A stretch of 64,000 nucleotides of DNA from Rhodopseudomonas infernalis (GTDB lineage: Bacteria > Pseudomonadota > Alphaproteobacteria > Rhizobiales > Xanthobacteraceae): assembly GCF_022271405.1 (NCBI RefSeq), contig NZ_JAJNAL010000027.1, forward strand, positions 1 through 64,000, written 5' to 3'. The notes beneath the pieces were generated by a model that was given only the letters and a program-made list of their open reading frames with translations, was not told where the DNA came from and ran no database searches. Both the position numbers and the translations under genes were made by a program. This document shows positions 38,367 through 47,677 of the stretch, in pieces (position 1 is the stretch's first letter; every line of letters begins with the position of its first letter).

Positions 38367-39116
38367 CTAGCCCGTCGTCACACGCCGCCGATCATCCGGT
38401 GCGATGAGTTCGGGGCGGGAGCCGGACAGGCGCTTGTGCAGATGCACCATGAAGGCCATGCCGAACAGCGGCGTCGCCAGATTGACGATCGGGATCGACA
38501 CGAAGGCGGCGATGATCAGGCCGCCGATGAACACCGTGGTGCCGTGCTCGCGGCGCATCGCCTTGGCCTCGGCGGCGGGGCGGAAGCGCATCGCGGCGAG
38601 TTCGAAATATTCGCGGCCGAGCAGCCAGCCTGTGGCGACGAAGAACACGATCACGCCCGCGCCGGCGAACAGCAGGAATGGCAGCGCGACCAGATACACC
38701 AGGATGGTGAGCAGCGCCGTCTTGATGGTTTCGATCGCCGCGATGCCGACCGGTAGCGCCACGCCGGGCTCCTCGTTCGGATAGTATTGGCGCTCGACAT
38801 GCTCGGCGGCCTCGTCGACGAAGATGCCGGCGACCAAGGAGGTCACCGCCGGCATCAGGAACACCGCGCCGACCACGATGCCGAGCCCGGCCGCGATCGA
38901 CACCACCCAGGACAGGATATGCAGCGGCGTCTGAAAGCCGCCGAGCGCGGTCTCGGCCCACAGCTCGCTGGAGGTCGCCAGCCAGCTCAGCAGCCGCTGC
39001 AGCCCGATCGCCGCCACGGCGATCAGCGCCAGCGCAAACCCGATCGAGCGCCACAGAATGGAGCGCATCGGCGGCGACAAAATCTGGGTCAGCGCCTTGA
39101 TGGCGGCATCGAGCAT
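38367..39116 (-). CDS. EI24/CysZ-like membrane protein (sulfate transporter family)
   Basis: A 249-residue inner-membrane protein with about five or six helices. The N-terminus reads MLDAAIKALTQILSPPMRSILW; later GWLLGREYFELAAMRFRP and VFIGGLIIAAFVSIPIVNLATPLFGMAFMVHLHKRL are typical of EI24/CysZ proteins. CysZ imports sulfate for cysteine synthesis in enterobacteria; that role here is inference. No other sulfate gene is next to it. The start is at 39116 (upstream frame crosses a repeat and is non-coding). Confidence 0.82.
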   Translation of the reverse strand: MLDAAIKALTQILSPPMRSILWRSIGFALALIAVAAIGLQRLLSWLATSSELWAETALGGFQTPLHILSWVVSIAAGLGIVVGAVFLMPAVTSLVAGIFVDEAAEHVERQYYPNEEPGVALPVGIAAIETIKTALLTILVYLVALPFLLFAGAGVIVFFVATGWLLGREYFELAAMRFRPAAEAKAMRREHGTTVFIGGLIIAAFVSIPIVNLATPLFGMAFMVHLHKRLSGSRPELIAPDDRRRVTTG

Positions 39117-39217
39117 GGGGAGTCCTCGTCCGGAAATCAGCCTCGAACAGGTAGAGGGGGCGATCGGGTTCGGCAAGGGCGAGAGGGTTCGTTTGGTCCG
39201 ATGGCACTTCCTCTCCC

Positions 39218-39307
39218 CGTCATGCCCGGCCTTGTGCCGGGCATCCACGCCTTGCGGGGCCAACGGCAGTGAAGGCGTGGATGGCCGGGACAAGCCCGGC
39301 CATGACG
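39218..39307. repeat. palindromic intergenic repeat, type A, copy 3
   Basis: The arm CGTCATGCCCGGCCTTGTGC leads into CGGGCATCCACGCCTT; the other arm is AAGGCGTGGATGGCCGGGAC into AAGCCCGGCCATGACG. It fills the gap between the CysZ-like gene start and the aceK end. It matches the other type A copies in length and layout. Confidence 0.85.
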
Positions 39308-39368
39308 GAGGCTGTGCGGGAGGTGAGGATGGTTTCGAGCGCTGACGTCAGCGACGACACGACCGCAT

Positions 39369-41183
39369 CTACGCCCGCAGCCGCCGTGCCGCGGGGTAGT
39401 TCATCACCCGAGGCACCTTGCCGGCGCGAAGGGCCTGCTGCATGCCTTGCCAGTACTCGGCCTGCAGCAGTTCCGGATGCGCGTCGCGGAAGACGCGGCG
39501 CAACGACGGGTCGTCGATGCGCAGGCCCTCGAGCATGTCTGAAGGACGGAACACGACGCCGTCCTCGAACTCGACGCGGGGCTCGTCAGGGCTGCGGACC
39601 TTGACGTCGGTCAGCGGCTCGACCGCGTCGTAGTCGAACAGATACACCTTGCGGATGCGGCTGACGCCGTAGTTGCGGCCGTCGAGATCCTTGTTGAAAA
39701 TGTCGGCGGCTGCGTTGTTCTTGATGCAGTCGCCGAGATTGATCACCGCGGCGCGGGCATCGACTTGCCTCGCGGTCGACAGATACAGCGGCAGCGGCGT
39801 CAGCTTGATCTGCACGATCAGATGCCGGAACACCAGCGCGCCGCGCTCCATCGTCACCGTGCCGATGCCGGCCTCGAGCAGCTCGTCGAGCAGGTCGGGC
39901 GCGAACATCGTGCGGTCGAGCTTGACGTTGGAATAGATGATGTTGTCGAGCATCGAGCCGGCGCGGTCGATCTCGTGCACCAGATTGTATTTGCGCAGCA
40001 CCGCGTCGAGACCGTCGAAGTAGTCGAACTTGTAGTCGTCGGTCGGGTGGTCGCGGATGATCTTCAGCACATAGGCCGAGGACGGCATGGTGAAGGCGAT
40101 CGCCACCGTACCCTTGAAGCCCGGCGCGGTGGCGAGGCGCTCCTTGGTCCTATGATGCTCGGCGAGGATCTCGGTCATCACCGCGACCTTGCCGAGATGA
40201 TGGAAGCCGATGCAGGAATATTGCGTGCCGAGCGGACGCTTCGGCATCAGCTCATAGAGCAGCCGCGCCAGCTCGTGATAATGCGGGTTGGTGGCGTGGT
40301 AGTTGGCCAGCGTCGATGAGAACGCGAATTGCAGCTCGTCGGCGTCGGTGAGCACGGCGTCGACCACGAGGCCGCCGTCCTCGTTGAGCAGCGCGATCAG
40401 CAGCGGGATGCTGCGCATCGGCCTGTCGGCCTGGTCGCGAAGTTTGACACGGCCGATCAGGCAGGCGCCGCGATTGCGGAAGAAGCCGGACTGGGCAATC
40501 TCAATCCGTGCAGGTTCGCCGTCGCGCGGGCCGAGCGGCTCCAGCGCAGCCTGAAGGGCGGCGGCCGCCAGCGCTGCGTCGCCATCCAGATCCCGCCACG
40601 GCGCATCCAGACCGGCGCCCGCGAGGATGTCGCGGATCACCGCCGGCCGGATCGGCAACGTCGTCACGGTGGCGGACAGGATGGCTGCGGACGACGCCGG
40701 CGGACGGGCCGCCGGGCCGGAATCGTAGGACACCGGCCGCCACTCGTCGCCCACCAGCTTGCGGCGCAGCGAATGCCAGAACGCGAAGGCGAAGTCGGCC
40801 TCGTAGCGGCCGGCGATCGCCGCCAGCAGCTCGGCCTCGGCGCGGGCCCACAGCTGCTCGTCCTTGACGAGCTCCGGCAGCCCGGCCTTCAGCGGCGGGA
40901 CCAGCTGGTCGATGCAGGTGGTGTAGAGCCCGATGCGGACCTTCGACAGCCGCACCGTCAGGGCCCAGTCGCGGGCCTCGAACGCTGCCTTGGCGAGCGC
41001 CGGAATTTTCCGCGACACCGCGTAGTAATGATCGAACGCTTCGAGCACCAGCCGCGCCAGAATGCGCGCCTGATCGTCCGGATCGTCGCCGCGCACCAGC
41101 GCGTCGAGCAGATCGGCATCCGGCTCGGCGATGCGAGTGGCAAGGTCGATCTCGGGAGAGAGCGGGTGCGTGCTGGCGATCAT
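39369..41183 (-). CDS. aceK: isocitrate dehydrogenase kinase/phosphatase
   Basis: A 604-residue bifunctional enzyme that phosphorylates and dephosphorylates isocitrate dehydrogenase to route carbon into the glyoxylate shunt. The kinase ATP-binding region APGFKGTVAIAF with the lysine in VLKIIRD is intact, and the C-terminal half carries MERGALVFRHLIVQIKLTPL and VFRDAHPELLQAEYW. It is slightly longer than the E. coli protein (578) through its N-terminus. The aceA and aceB genes are not adjacent. The start at 41183 is preferred to the longer frame to 41339, which overlaps the methyltransferase start. Confidence 0.93.
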   Translation of the reverse strand: MIASTHPLSPEIDLATRIAEPDADLLDALVRGDDPDDQARILARLVLEAFDHYYAVSRKIPALAKAAFEARDWALTVRLSKVRIGLYTTCIDQLVPPLKAGLPELVKDEQLWARAEAELLAAIAGRYEADFAFAFWHSLRRKLVGDEWRPVSYDSGPAARPPASSAAILSATVTTLPIRPAVIRDILAGAGLDAPWRDLDGDAALAAAALQAALEPLGPRDGEPARIEIAQSGFFRNRGACLIGRVKLRDQADRPMRSIPLLIALLNEDGGLVVDAVLTDADELQFAFSSTLANYHATNPHYHELARLLYELMPKRPLGTQYSCIGFHHLGKVAVMTEILAEHHRTKERLATAPGFKGTVAIAFTMPSSAYVLKIIRDHPTDDYKFDYFDGLDAVLRKYNLVHEIDRAGSMLDNIIYSNVKLDRTMFAPDLLDELLEAGIGTVTMERGALVFRHLIVQIKLTPLPLYLSTARQVDARAAVINLGDCIKNNAAADIFNKDLDGRNYGVSRIRKVYLFDYDAVEPLTDVKVRSPDEPRVEFEDGVVFRPSDMLEGLRIDDPSLRRVFRDAHPELLQAEYWQGMQQALRAGKVPRVMNYPAARRLRA

Positions 41184-41337
41184 CGCCGGATGATGCGCCG
41201 GATCGGCAGGCGGCAGTGTGATCTGTCGCAAATAGATATCGTCCGTCCGGAACCGATGGCACGAGCACGAGCTCGCATCGGGCAATAAATTCGGTCTTGC
41301 CAAATACGAACAATTCGGGAACATTGGCGGCGAGGGC

Positions 41338-42513
41338 ATGATGAAAATTGCAGGACTTTTCGCTGGAATCGGAGGGCTCGAGCTCGGTCTTCATCGGGCT
41401 GGGCACGAGACAGTGATCCTGTCCGAGATCTGGCAACCGGCCGGTGCAGTGCTGGAGCATCGCTTCAAGGGCTTACCGAACGTCGGTGATGTCGCGACGT
41501 TGACGTCGCTGCCCTCCGAAGTCGAGCTGATGACGGCCGGCTTTCCCTGCCAGGATCTCAGCCAGGCCGGCAAGACCGCCGGGATCAAGGGCGGCAAGTC
41601 GGGGCTGGTGACGCATGTTTTCCGGCTGATCGATCGCAGTCGGCCGAAATGGGTACTGCTGGAAAACGTCTCGTTCATGCTCCGCCTCGACGGCGGTAGT
41701 GCAATGACCCGGCTGGTCTCCGAATTCGAAAGTCGCGGATATCGCTGGGCCTATCGCGTCGTGAACTCGCTGAGCTTCCTGCCACACCGGCGCGCCCGCG
41801 TGTTCTTTCTCGCAAGCATCGAGGGCGATCCGGCCGATGTTCTGCTGGTCGACGATGCGGTGCCTGACCAGCTTCAGACCAATCTCCAAAGCCACGCGCA
41901 CGGGTTCTATTGGACCGAGGGCACGCGCGGCCTGGGATGGGCGCCCGACTGCGTGCCGACGCTCAAGAACGGCTCCACGGTGGGGATTCCATCGCCCCCG
42001 GCGATCCTGATGCCCAACGGTGAGATTGTGACGCCGGATATCCGCGACGCCGAGCGGCTTCAGGGACTTCCCGCCGATTGGACCAAACCGGCCGAGAAGG
42101 TCGCCCGGGCTTCGTTTCGATGGTCGCTGGTCGGCAACGCCGTCAGCAAGCCGATCGCGGCTTGGATTGGACAACGGTTGAACGCGCCCGGAACATACGA
42201 CCGATTGCGCGACGGCGGCCGCGTCGTCAGCGGCAACTGGCCCAAAGCGGCGCGGTCCGACGGCAAACTCTGCTGTGAAGTCGCGATCTCCGAATTTCCG
42301 AAATGGGCGAAGCGACCGAACCTTCAGGACTTCCTGCGCTACGAGCCGAAACTCTTGTCGGCCCGCGCCACGGCCGGGTTTTTGTCTCGGATCGAGAAAA
42401 GCAGCTTGCGGTTCGTGCCGGGCTTCAAGGATAGGGTGCGATCTCATCTCGATCATATCCGAGCCATTGACGCCTTCGTCCAGGAAGGCCGCACACTGCT
42501 TGCCGCCGAATGA
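41338..42513 (+). CDS. DNA (cytosine-5) methyltransferase
   Basis: A 391-residue C5 methyltransferase. Motif I is GLFAGIGGLELGL (7-19), motif IV is GFPCQDLSQAGKT with nucleophile C71, ENV begins at 109, RRARVFFLAS is at 151-160 and GNAVS at 266-270. The target-recognition stretch (about 161-235) is short, and about 120 residues follow motif X as a C-terminal extension that I do not recognise. It overlaps the Vsr-like gene by ATGA. The start may be the second ATG at 41341, better spaced from GAGGG. It probably modifies a site that its companion nuclease would cut. Confidence 0.93.
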   Translation: MMKIAGLFAGIGGLELGLHRAGHETVILSEIWQPAGAVLEHRFKGLPNVGDVATLTSLPSEVELMTAGFPCQDLSQAGKTAGIKGGKSGLVTHVFRLIDRSRPKWVLLENVSFMLRLDGGSAMTRLVSEFESRGYRWAYRVVNSLSFLPHRRARVFFLASIEGDPADVLLVDDAVPDQLQTNLQSHAHGFYWTEGTRGLGWAPDCVPTLKNGSTVGIPSPPAILMPNGEIVTPDIRDAERLQGLPADWTKPAEKVARASFRWSLVGNAVSKPIAAWIGQRLNAPGTYDRLRDGGRVVSGNWPKAARSDGKLCCEVAISEFPKWAKRPNLQDFLRYEPKLLSARATAGFLSRIEKSSLRFVPGFKDRVRSHLDHIRAIDAFVQEGRTLLAAE

Positions 42514-42935
42514 GTTCGACCGCCTGCGAGACGCCGGTCGACCCCATGCGGTCGGCCTTGATGCGGCGGGTTCGGCAAAAGGGTACGCAGGCGGAGGACG
42601 ACGTCGCCGACGTGCTGCGTGAACTGGGCTTGCGCTTCCGACGAAACGTGCGGACGCTCCCCGGCTCACCCGATTTTGCCAACAAGACCCACCATTGGGC
42701 GATATTCGTCAACGGCTGCTTCTGGCATCGTCACCAGGGATGCCGTCGGACGACGACGCCGACCCGCAATCGGGAGTTCTGGCTGGCCAAGTTCGCCGCG
42801 AACGTCAAGCGTGACGGGGTCAAGGCGCGCTTGCTGCGTACGATGGGGTTCAGGGTGGTGACGATCTGGGAATGCGAAACACGGGACCTCGGGAAGGTCC
42901 GGAAGCGGCTGAAGCCGATCGTAGACTCTCGATGA
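42510..42935 (+). CDS. vsr: very short patch repair endonuclease (Vsr-like)
   Basis: A 141-residue Vsr-type nickase that in E. coli repairs T-G mismatches arising from 5-methylcytosine deamination. The Vsr motifs are LPGSPDF with the metal-binding D55, IFVNGCFWHRHQGC and VVTIWECETR. The residue corresponding by my alignment to E. coli His64 is Asn68 (VNGCFWH versus THGCFWH), a variant that also occurs in other family members as I recall. Overlaps by ATGA with both neighbours couple it tightly to the methyltransferase and the third gene. Confidence 0.88.
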   Translation: MSSTACETPVDPMRSALMRRVRQKGTQAEDDVADVLRELGLRFRRNVRTLPGSPDFANKTHHWAIFVNGCFWHRHQGCRRTTTPTRNREFWLAKFAANVKRDGVKARLLRTMGFRVVTIWECETRDLGKVRKRLKPIVDSR

Positions 42936-43729
42936 AGACTCGTATCCGACCACCCATTTCCGAAGACATCGACAGTATCGCGACCGAGCTTCGTTACGCT
43001 GGTGATCGCGAGATGATCGCATCCGTCAACGAAAAGGTCACCGAGTTCGTCAAGAATCTCGATATTCCTCCAGAGTACCGAAGCTACATCGAATTCGGAC
43101 GCGCCGTGAAGCACCGCTTCGCGCATCGGCTCTCCACGTGCCTCGCACAAAAGATCGCCGAAGGATTGAGGCCGAGATTTCGCGGCATTCTACCCGACGA
43201 AACCGGAGCCAAGCACGAGTCGCGGTCGGCCTCGGCGAGCGGAATGAAGAAGCTCGATGTCAACTACTCGAATGCGCAAATCGGACTGGGGCTCGGCGTC
43301 TCGGTCAAGACGTTGAATTTCCGTGACGAAGGAACGGGCCGGTTCACCAAGAACGTGAAGCGTCTCGACGGAGAGCTGAGGGCGGAAGCGCAAGACTATC
43401 ACCAGAGACAACCGTACGCAGTGCTTGCTGCCTTGGTATTCATGCCGGGAGAAGCCGCGCGCGACAGCCAGAGCAGGTCGAGCCTACGCCACGCTTGGGA
43501 GGTGTTCGAGCGCCGTACGGGGCGACGGTCGACCAACGACGATCCGAGTAGATTCGAACGCATGTGGCTTTGCGTGTATGAAACAACCCCGGAGGCGTTC
43601 GGCAGCTGTCGGTGTTTCAATGTCGAGAACGAATTTCCGAGTACAGGTATTCCCGACGTTGCTACGACCCTGTCGAATGTCCTTCTGGAGATCGAAGCGG
43701 AATTCAACGCGCGCAATAAATCGCGTTGA
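42932..43729 (+). CDS. unknown protein in a methyltransferase-Vsr operon, possible restriction endonuclease
   Basis: A 265-residue protein that I do not recognise. Central residues 96-130 resemble a PD-(D/E)xK nuclease core: E96 in KHES, D109 in KKLDVNY, a glycine-rich turn and K126 in LGVSVKT, then FRDEGTGRFTKNVKR. The position after dcm and vsr, with an ATGA overlap, is where a cognate type II restriction enzyme usually lies. Base composition drops here (29 G/C in 60 at 43021-43080) relative to housekeeping neighbours, so transfer is likely. The N-terminal 90 residues are mostly helical. Nuclease function is inference, not shown. Confidence 0.6.
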   Translation: MKTRIRPPISEDIDSIATELRYAGDREMIASVNEKVTEFVKNLDIPPEYRSYIEFGRAVKHRFAHRLSTCLAQKIAEGLRPRFRGILPDETGAKHESRSASASGMKKLDVNYSNAQIGLGLGVSVKTLNFRDEGTGRFTKNVKRLDGELRAEAQDYHQRQPYAVLAALVFMPGEAARDSQSRSSLRHAWEVFERRTGRRSTNDDPSRFERMWLCVYETTPEAFGSCRCFNVENEFPSTGIPDVATTLSNVLLEIEAEFNARNKSR

Positions 43730-43736
43730 CGCCCCC

Positions 43737-45548
43737 TCAGCTATCCACCTTCAGCGCCGCAATAAACGCCTCCTGCGGAATATCCACCTTGCCGAACTGG
43801 CGCATCTTTTTCTTGCCCTCCTTCTGCTTCTCCAGAAGTTTGCGCTTTCGGGTGATGTCGCCGCCGTAGCATTTGGCGGTGACGTCCTTGCGCAGGGCGC
43901 GGACGGTTTCGCGGGCGATGACCTTGCCGCCGATCGCCGCCTGGATCGGGATCTGGAACATGTGCGGCGGGATCAGCTCTTTCATCTTTTCGACCATGGC
44001 GCGGCCGCGGCCTTCGGCGCGGGTGCGGTGCACCAGCATCGACAGCGCGTCGACCGGCTCGGCGTTGACGAGGATCTGCATCTTGACCAGATCGGCCGGC
44101 TTGTAGTCGGTGAGATGATAGTCGAACGAGGCGTAGCCCTTCGACACGCTCTTGAGGCGGTCGTAGAAGTCGAACACCACTTCGTTGAGCGGCAGTTCGT
44201 ACTTCACCATCGCGCGGGCGCCGACGTAGGTCAGCTCTTTCTGATTGCCGCGGCGGTCCTGGCACAGCTTCAGCACCGAGCCCAGATACTCGTCGGGCGT
44301 CAGGATCGTCGCCTCGATCCACGGCTCGTCGATCTGGGCGATCTTGACCACGTCCGGCATGTCGACCGGATTGTGGATCTCGATCTCGGAGCCGTCGGTG
44401 AGCTTCATGTGATAGATGACGCTCGGCGCGGTCGCGATCAGATTGAGATCGAACTCGCGGCTGAGCCGCTCCTGAATGATCTCCAGATGCAGCAATCCTA
44501 GGAAGCCGCAGCGGAAGCCGAAGCCTAGGGCGGCCGAGGTCTCCATCTCGAACGAGAAGCTCGCATCGTTGAGGCGCAGCTTGCCCATCGCGGCGCGCAG
44601 CGTTTCGAAATCGTCGGCGTCGACCGGGAACAGGCCGCAGAACACCACCGGGATCGCCGGCTTGAAGCCCGGCAGCATGTCGGTGATCGGCTTCTTGTCG
44701 TCCGTGATGGTATCACCGACGCGGGTGTCGGCGACTTCCTTGATGCCGGCGGTGATGAAGCCGATCTCGCCGGGGCCGAGTTCGTCGACCGTGGTCATCT
44801 TCGGCGTGAAGTAGCCGACGCGTTCCAGATCATAGGCCGCATTGGTGCCCATCATCCGGATGCGCTGGCCCTTCCGCATCACGCCGTCGACGATCCGCAC
44901 CAGCACCACGACGCCGAGATAGACGTCGTACCAGCTATCCACCAGCAGCGCCTTGAGCTGGGCGTCGCGGTCGCCCTTCGGCGGCGGCAGGCGGGTGACG
45001 ATGGCTTCCAGCACATCGGGCACGCCGATGCCCGTCTTTGCCGAGATCATCACCGCGTCGGAGGCGTCGAGCCCGATCACGTCCTCGATCTGCTGCTTGA
45101 CCTTGTCGGGCTCGGCGGCCGGCAGATCGACCTTGTTGAGCACCGGCACGATCTCGTGGCCGGCGTCGAGCGCGTGATAGACGTTGGCGAGCGTCTGCGC
45201 CTCGACGCCCTGCGAGGCGTCGACCACCAGCAGCGAGCCCTCGCAGGCGGCCAGCGACCGCGACACCTCGTAGGCGAAGTCGACGTGGCCGGGGGTGTCC
45301 ATCAGGTTGAAGATGTAGGCCTTCCCGTCCTTGGCGCGGTAGTTCAGGCGCACGGTCTGCGCCTTGATGGTGATGCCGCGCTCGCGCTCGATGTCCATCG
45401 AATCGAGCACCTGCTCCTTGCCGGCCATTTCACGGTCGGACATGCCGCCGGTGATCTGGATCAGGCGGTCGGCGAGCGTCGACTTGCCATGGTCGATATG
45501 GGCGACGATGGAGAAGTTGCGGATGTTGTCGAGGGGAGCGGTGGCCAT
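43737..45548 (-). CDS. lepA: elongation factor 4 (back-translocating GTPase)
   Basis: A 603-residue translational GTPase. G1 is AHIDHGKST near the N-terminus, G2/G3 RGITIKAQT and DTPGH, and G4 NKVD. The C-terminal LepA-specific domain holds [18 protein letters not shown]. It remobilises stalled ribosomes. ATG at 45548 ([20 protein letters not shown]) fits the family start; a longer frame to 45671 is non-coding. The restriction cassette abuts its 3' end: the third cassette gene stops at 43729, only seven bases away. Confidence 0.96.
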   Translation of the reverse strand: MATAPLDNIRNFSIVAHIDHGKSTLADRLIQITGGMSDREMAGKEQVLDSMDIERERGITIKAQTVRLNYRAKDGKAYIFNLMDTPGHVDFAYEVSRSLAACEGSLLVVDASQGVEAQTLANVYHALDAGHEIVPVLNKVDLPAAEPDKVKQQIEDVIGLDASDAVMISAKTGIGVPDVLEAIVTRLPPPKGDRDAQLKALLVDSWYDVYLGVVVLVRIVDGVMRKGQRIRMMGTNAAYDLERVGYFTPKMTTVDELGPGEIGFITAGIKEVADTRVGDTITDDKKPITDMLPGFKPAIPVVFCGLFPVDADDFETLRAAMGKLRLNDASFSFEMETSAALGFGFRCGFLGLLHLEIIQERLSREFDLNLIATAPSVIYHMKLTDGSEIEIHNPVDMPDVVKIAQIDEPWIEATILTPDEYLGSVLKLCQDRRGNQKELTYVGARAMVKYELPLNEVVFDFYDRLKSVSKGYASFDYHLTDYKPADLVKMQILVNAEPVDALSMLVHRTRAEGRGRAMVEKMKELIPPHMFQIPIQAAIGGKVIARETVRALRKDVTAKCYGGDITRKRKLLEKQKEGKKKMRQFGKVDIPQEAFIAALKVDS

Positions 45549-45691
45549 GGTCGCGAGATAGCACCCGGACTCCGGCCCGGCAAGGCGAACGGAAGGCGCA
45601 ACCGCCCGAAAAACCGCCGCTTTTGGCGCGCTTGACGGGAGCCGGCGAACCCGGTGATGTCCGCCGCCCATGCCTCGAGCCCAGGGTTCGG

Positions 45692-47227
45692 ATGACTTCG
45701 CTTGCCACCTCCCGCGCCCCGTCGCTGATCGATCGCTGGATCGAGGCGCTGCTCGATCCGCAGCGGCAGGAGCGCTCCGTCGCGCTGTCGCTGGCCGTGT
45801 ATACGGCGATCTGGACCGCCTACCGGATGATCGCCACCTGGCCGCGCGATGTCCATGCCGACGTCTCCGAGCTGTATGGCTGGTCGCGGCATCTGGCGTT
45901 CGGCTATGACAAGCACCCGCCGTTCTCGGCGCTGGTCACCCGCGCCTGGTTCAGCGTGGTGCCGGTGTCCGACGTCACGTTCCATCTCTTGGCAACCGTC
46001 AACATCGCGCTGACGCTGTACATCGCCTGGCGGACGATGCGGCGCTATCTCGCCCCCGAGAAGGCGCTGTTCGGGCTGGCGCTGCTCACCTTCGTGCCGT
46101 TCTTCAATTTCATCGCGCTGAAATACAACGCCAATGCGGTGCTGCTGCCGCTGTGGGCGCTGACGATCTACGGCTTCCTGCGGGCGTTCGAGGCGCGCGG
46201 CTGGCTGTGGCCGGCGCTGGCCGGGCTGTTCGCCGGCGCCTCGATGCTGGGCAAATACTGGTCGATCGTGCTGGTCGGCGCGCTCGGGCTCGGCGCGCTG
46301 CTGGATCCGCGGCGGGGGCGGTTCTTTGCCTCACCGGCGCCGTGGCTGATGATCCTGGTCGGCGGTCTGGTGCTGGCGCCGCATCTCGCCTGGCTGGTGG
46401 CGCACCGGTTTCCGTCGTTCGCCTATGCGGCCGCGCATGAATCCGATGGCTTCGTCCATAACCTGCGCGACACGCTCGGCTATCTGGCCGGCTGCGTCGG
46501 CTATGCGGGGCTGGCGCTGATCGTCTGGGCGGCGCTGCTGCGGCCATCGCGGGCGGCGCTGGCCGACAGCGCCTGGCCGGCCGATCCGCAACGCCGGCTG
46601 ATCGTCACCATCCAGCTGCTGATGCTGGCGGCGCCGGCGCCGGTGGCGCTCGCCACCGGGGTGCGCATCGTGCCGCTGTGGACGATGCCGGCCTTCACGC
46701 TGCTGCCGATCGTGCTGCTGTCGTCGCCGCTGATCGCGGTCGGCCGCGACGCGCTGCGCAGCGTGCTGATCGGCGCGGCCGCGCTGGCGCTGGCAATTCT
46801 CGCCGCGGCGCCGGGCGTGGCGGTGGTGATCCACACCACGAGCCCGCCGGAGCCGTTCGAATACGCCTCGCTGCTCGCCGACGACATCGCCAAGCAGTGG
46901 GGACGCCACAGCAGCCAGCCGATCGGCCTGGCGGCGGGCGAGACCGTGCTGGCCGCGAACACGGCGTATTATCTGCGCACCGATACGCGGGCGTTCGAGA
47001 CCTCGGACATCGCGGCGCTGAAGGCAGAGATCACGACACGCGGCGGCGCGCTGGTGTGTTCGGCGGCCGATCAGCCGTGCCTGGCGATCGCCGAGCAGAT
47101 CGTGGCGGGACAGAACCAGATCCTGCGCAGCAAGGTGTGGCTCAGCCGGCCGCTGTTCGGCATCGCCGGCGGCACCGTGCAGGACGTGTTCTTTCTGGTG
47201 CTGCCGGAGGCGGGCGCAGGGAAGTAA
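45692..47227 (+). CDS. GT39-type membrane glycosyltransferase (PMT_2/ArnT-like)
   Basis: A 511-residue integral membrane protein with about 11 helices. The first periplasmic loop carries acidic residues in [15 protein letters not shown] followed by [13 protein letters not shown], typical of the dolichyl-phosphate mannosyltransferase/ArnT superfamily that uses polyprenyl-phosphate sugars. The later segment [16 protein letters not shown] is also typical. It may glycosylate lipid A or another envelope component. The substrate cannot be deduced. The start at 45692 has only a weak AGGG site. It is divergent from lepA. Confidence 0.85.
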   Translation: MTSLATSRAPSLIDRWIEALLDPQRQERSVALSLAVYTAIWTAYRMIATWPRDVHADVSELYGWSRHLAFGYDKHPPFSALVTRAWFSVVPVSDVTFHLLATVNIALTLYIAWRTMRRYLAPEKALFGLALLTFVPFFNFIALKYNANAVLLPLWALTIYGFLRAFEARGWLWPALAGLFAGASMLGKYWSIVLVGALGLGALLDPRRGRFFASPAPWLMILVGGLVLAPHLAWLVAHRFPSFAYAAAHESDGFVHNLRDTLGYLAGCVGYAGLALIVWAALLRPSRAALADSAWPADPQRRLIVTIQLLMLAAPAPVALATGVRIVPLWTMPAFTLLPIVLLSSPLIAVGRDALRSVLIGAAALALAILAAAPGVAVVIHTTSPPEPFEYASLLADDIAKQWGRHSSQPIGLAAGETVLAANTAYYLRTDTRAFETSDIAALKAEITTRGGALVCSAADQPCLAIAEQIVAGQNQILRSKVWLSRPLFGIAGGTVQDVFFLVLPEAGAGK

Positions 47228-47248
47228 GCGGCGACCTCACCGACGTTC

Positions 47249-47338
47249 CGTCATGGCCGGGCTCGTCCCGGCCATCCACGCCTTTAGCTGCGGATCGGCC
47301 GTGAAGGCTGGATGCCCGCGACAAGCGCAGGCATGACG
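47249..47338. repeat. palindromic intergenic repeat, type A, copy 4
   Basis: The arm CGTCATGGCCGGGCTCGTCC into CGGCCATCCACGCCTTT; the other arm AAGGCTGGATGCCCGCGACA into AGCGCAGGCATGACG. One base of the GGCGTGGATG core is missing in the second arm, so this copy is slightly degraded. It lies between the convergent glycosyltransferase and HPr genes. Confidence 0.8.
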
Positions 47339-47350
47339 AGAGTGAGGAGA

Positions 47351-47677
47351 TTATTCTTCTTCGCCGAACTTGCTGGCCATCAGTTCGGCCAGCGCGTCGA
47401 CCGCCTGCTGGGCCTGCGGGCCGGTGGCCGAGACGGTGACGCTGGTGCCGATGCCGGCCGCCAGCATCATCAGCCCCATGATCGAGGTGCCGCCGACGGT
47501 CTCGCCGTTGCGCGTCACCGTGACGTCGGCGTCGAACTTTTCGGCCATCTGGACGAATTTGGCCGAGGCCCGGGCGTGCAGGCCGCGCTTGTTGGTGACG
47601 GGGATATCGCGGGATACTCGTCCGGCGGGCGTGCCCGCCTGTGCGTCTGGCGCGGTCTGGGGCACGTCTGCGGTCAT
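47351..47677 (-). CDS. HPr family phosphocarrier protein
   Basis: A 108-residue phosphocarrier. The phosphorylatable histidine is H34 in KRGLHARASAKFV, and the regulatory serine for HPr kinase is S65 in GGTSIMGLMML, the spacing being that of E. coli H15/S46. A hydrophilic Ala/Gln/Thr-rich N-terminal extension of about 20 residues is unusual in length. It forms a translationally coupled pair with the EIIA gene (ATGA overlap). It passes phosphate from enzyme I to EIIA and is the likely target of the HprK encoded upstream. Confidence 0.94.
   Translation of the reverse strand: MTADVPQTAPDAQAGTPAGRVSRDIPVTNKRGLHARASAKFVQMAEKFDADVTVTRNGETVGGTSIMGLMMLAAGIGTSVTVSATGPQAQQAVDALAELMASKFGEEE

Noticed and set aside
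41184-41339. Longer aceK product starting at 41339
   Set aside because: The extra 52 residues are Cys/Pro rich, not family-like, and overlap the methyltransferase start; ATG at 41183 fits AceK.
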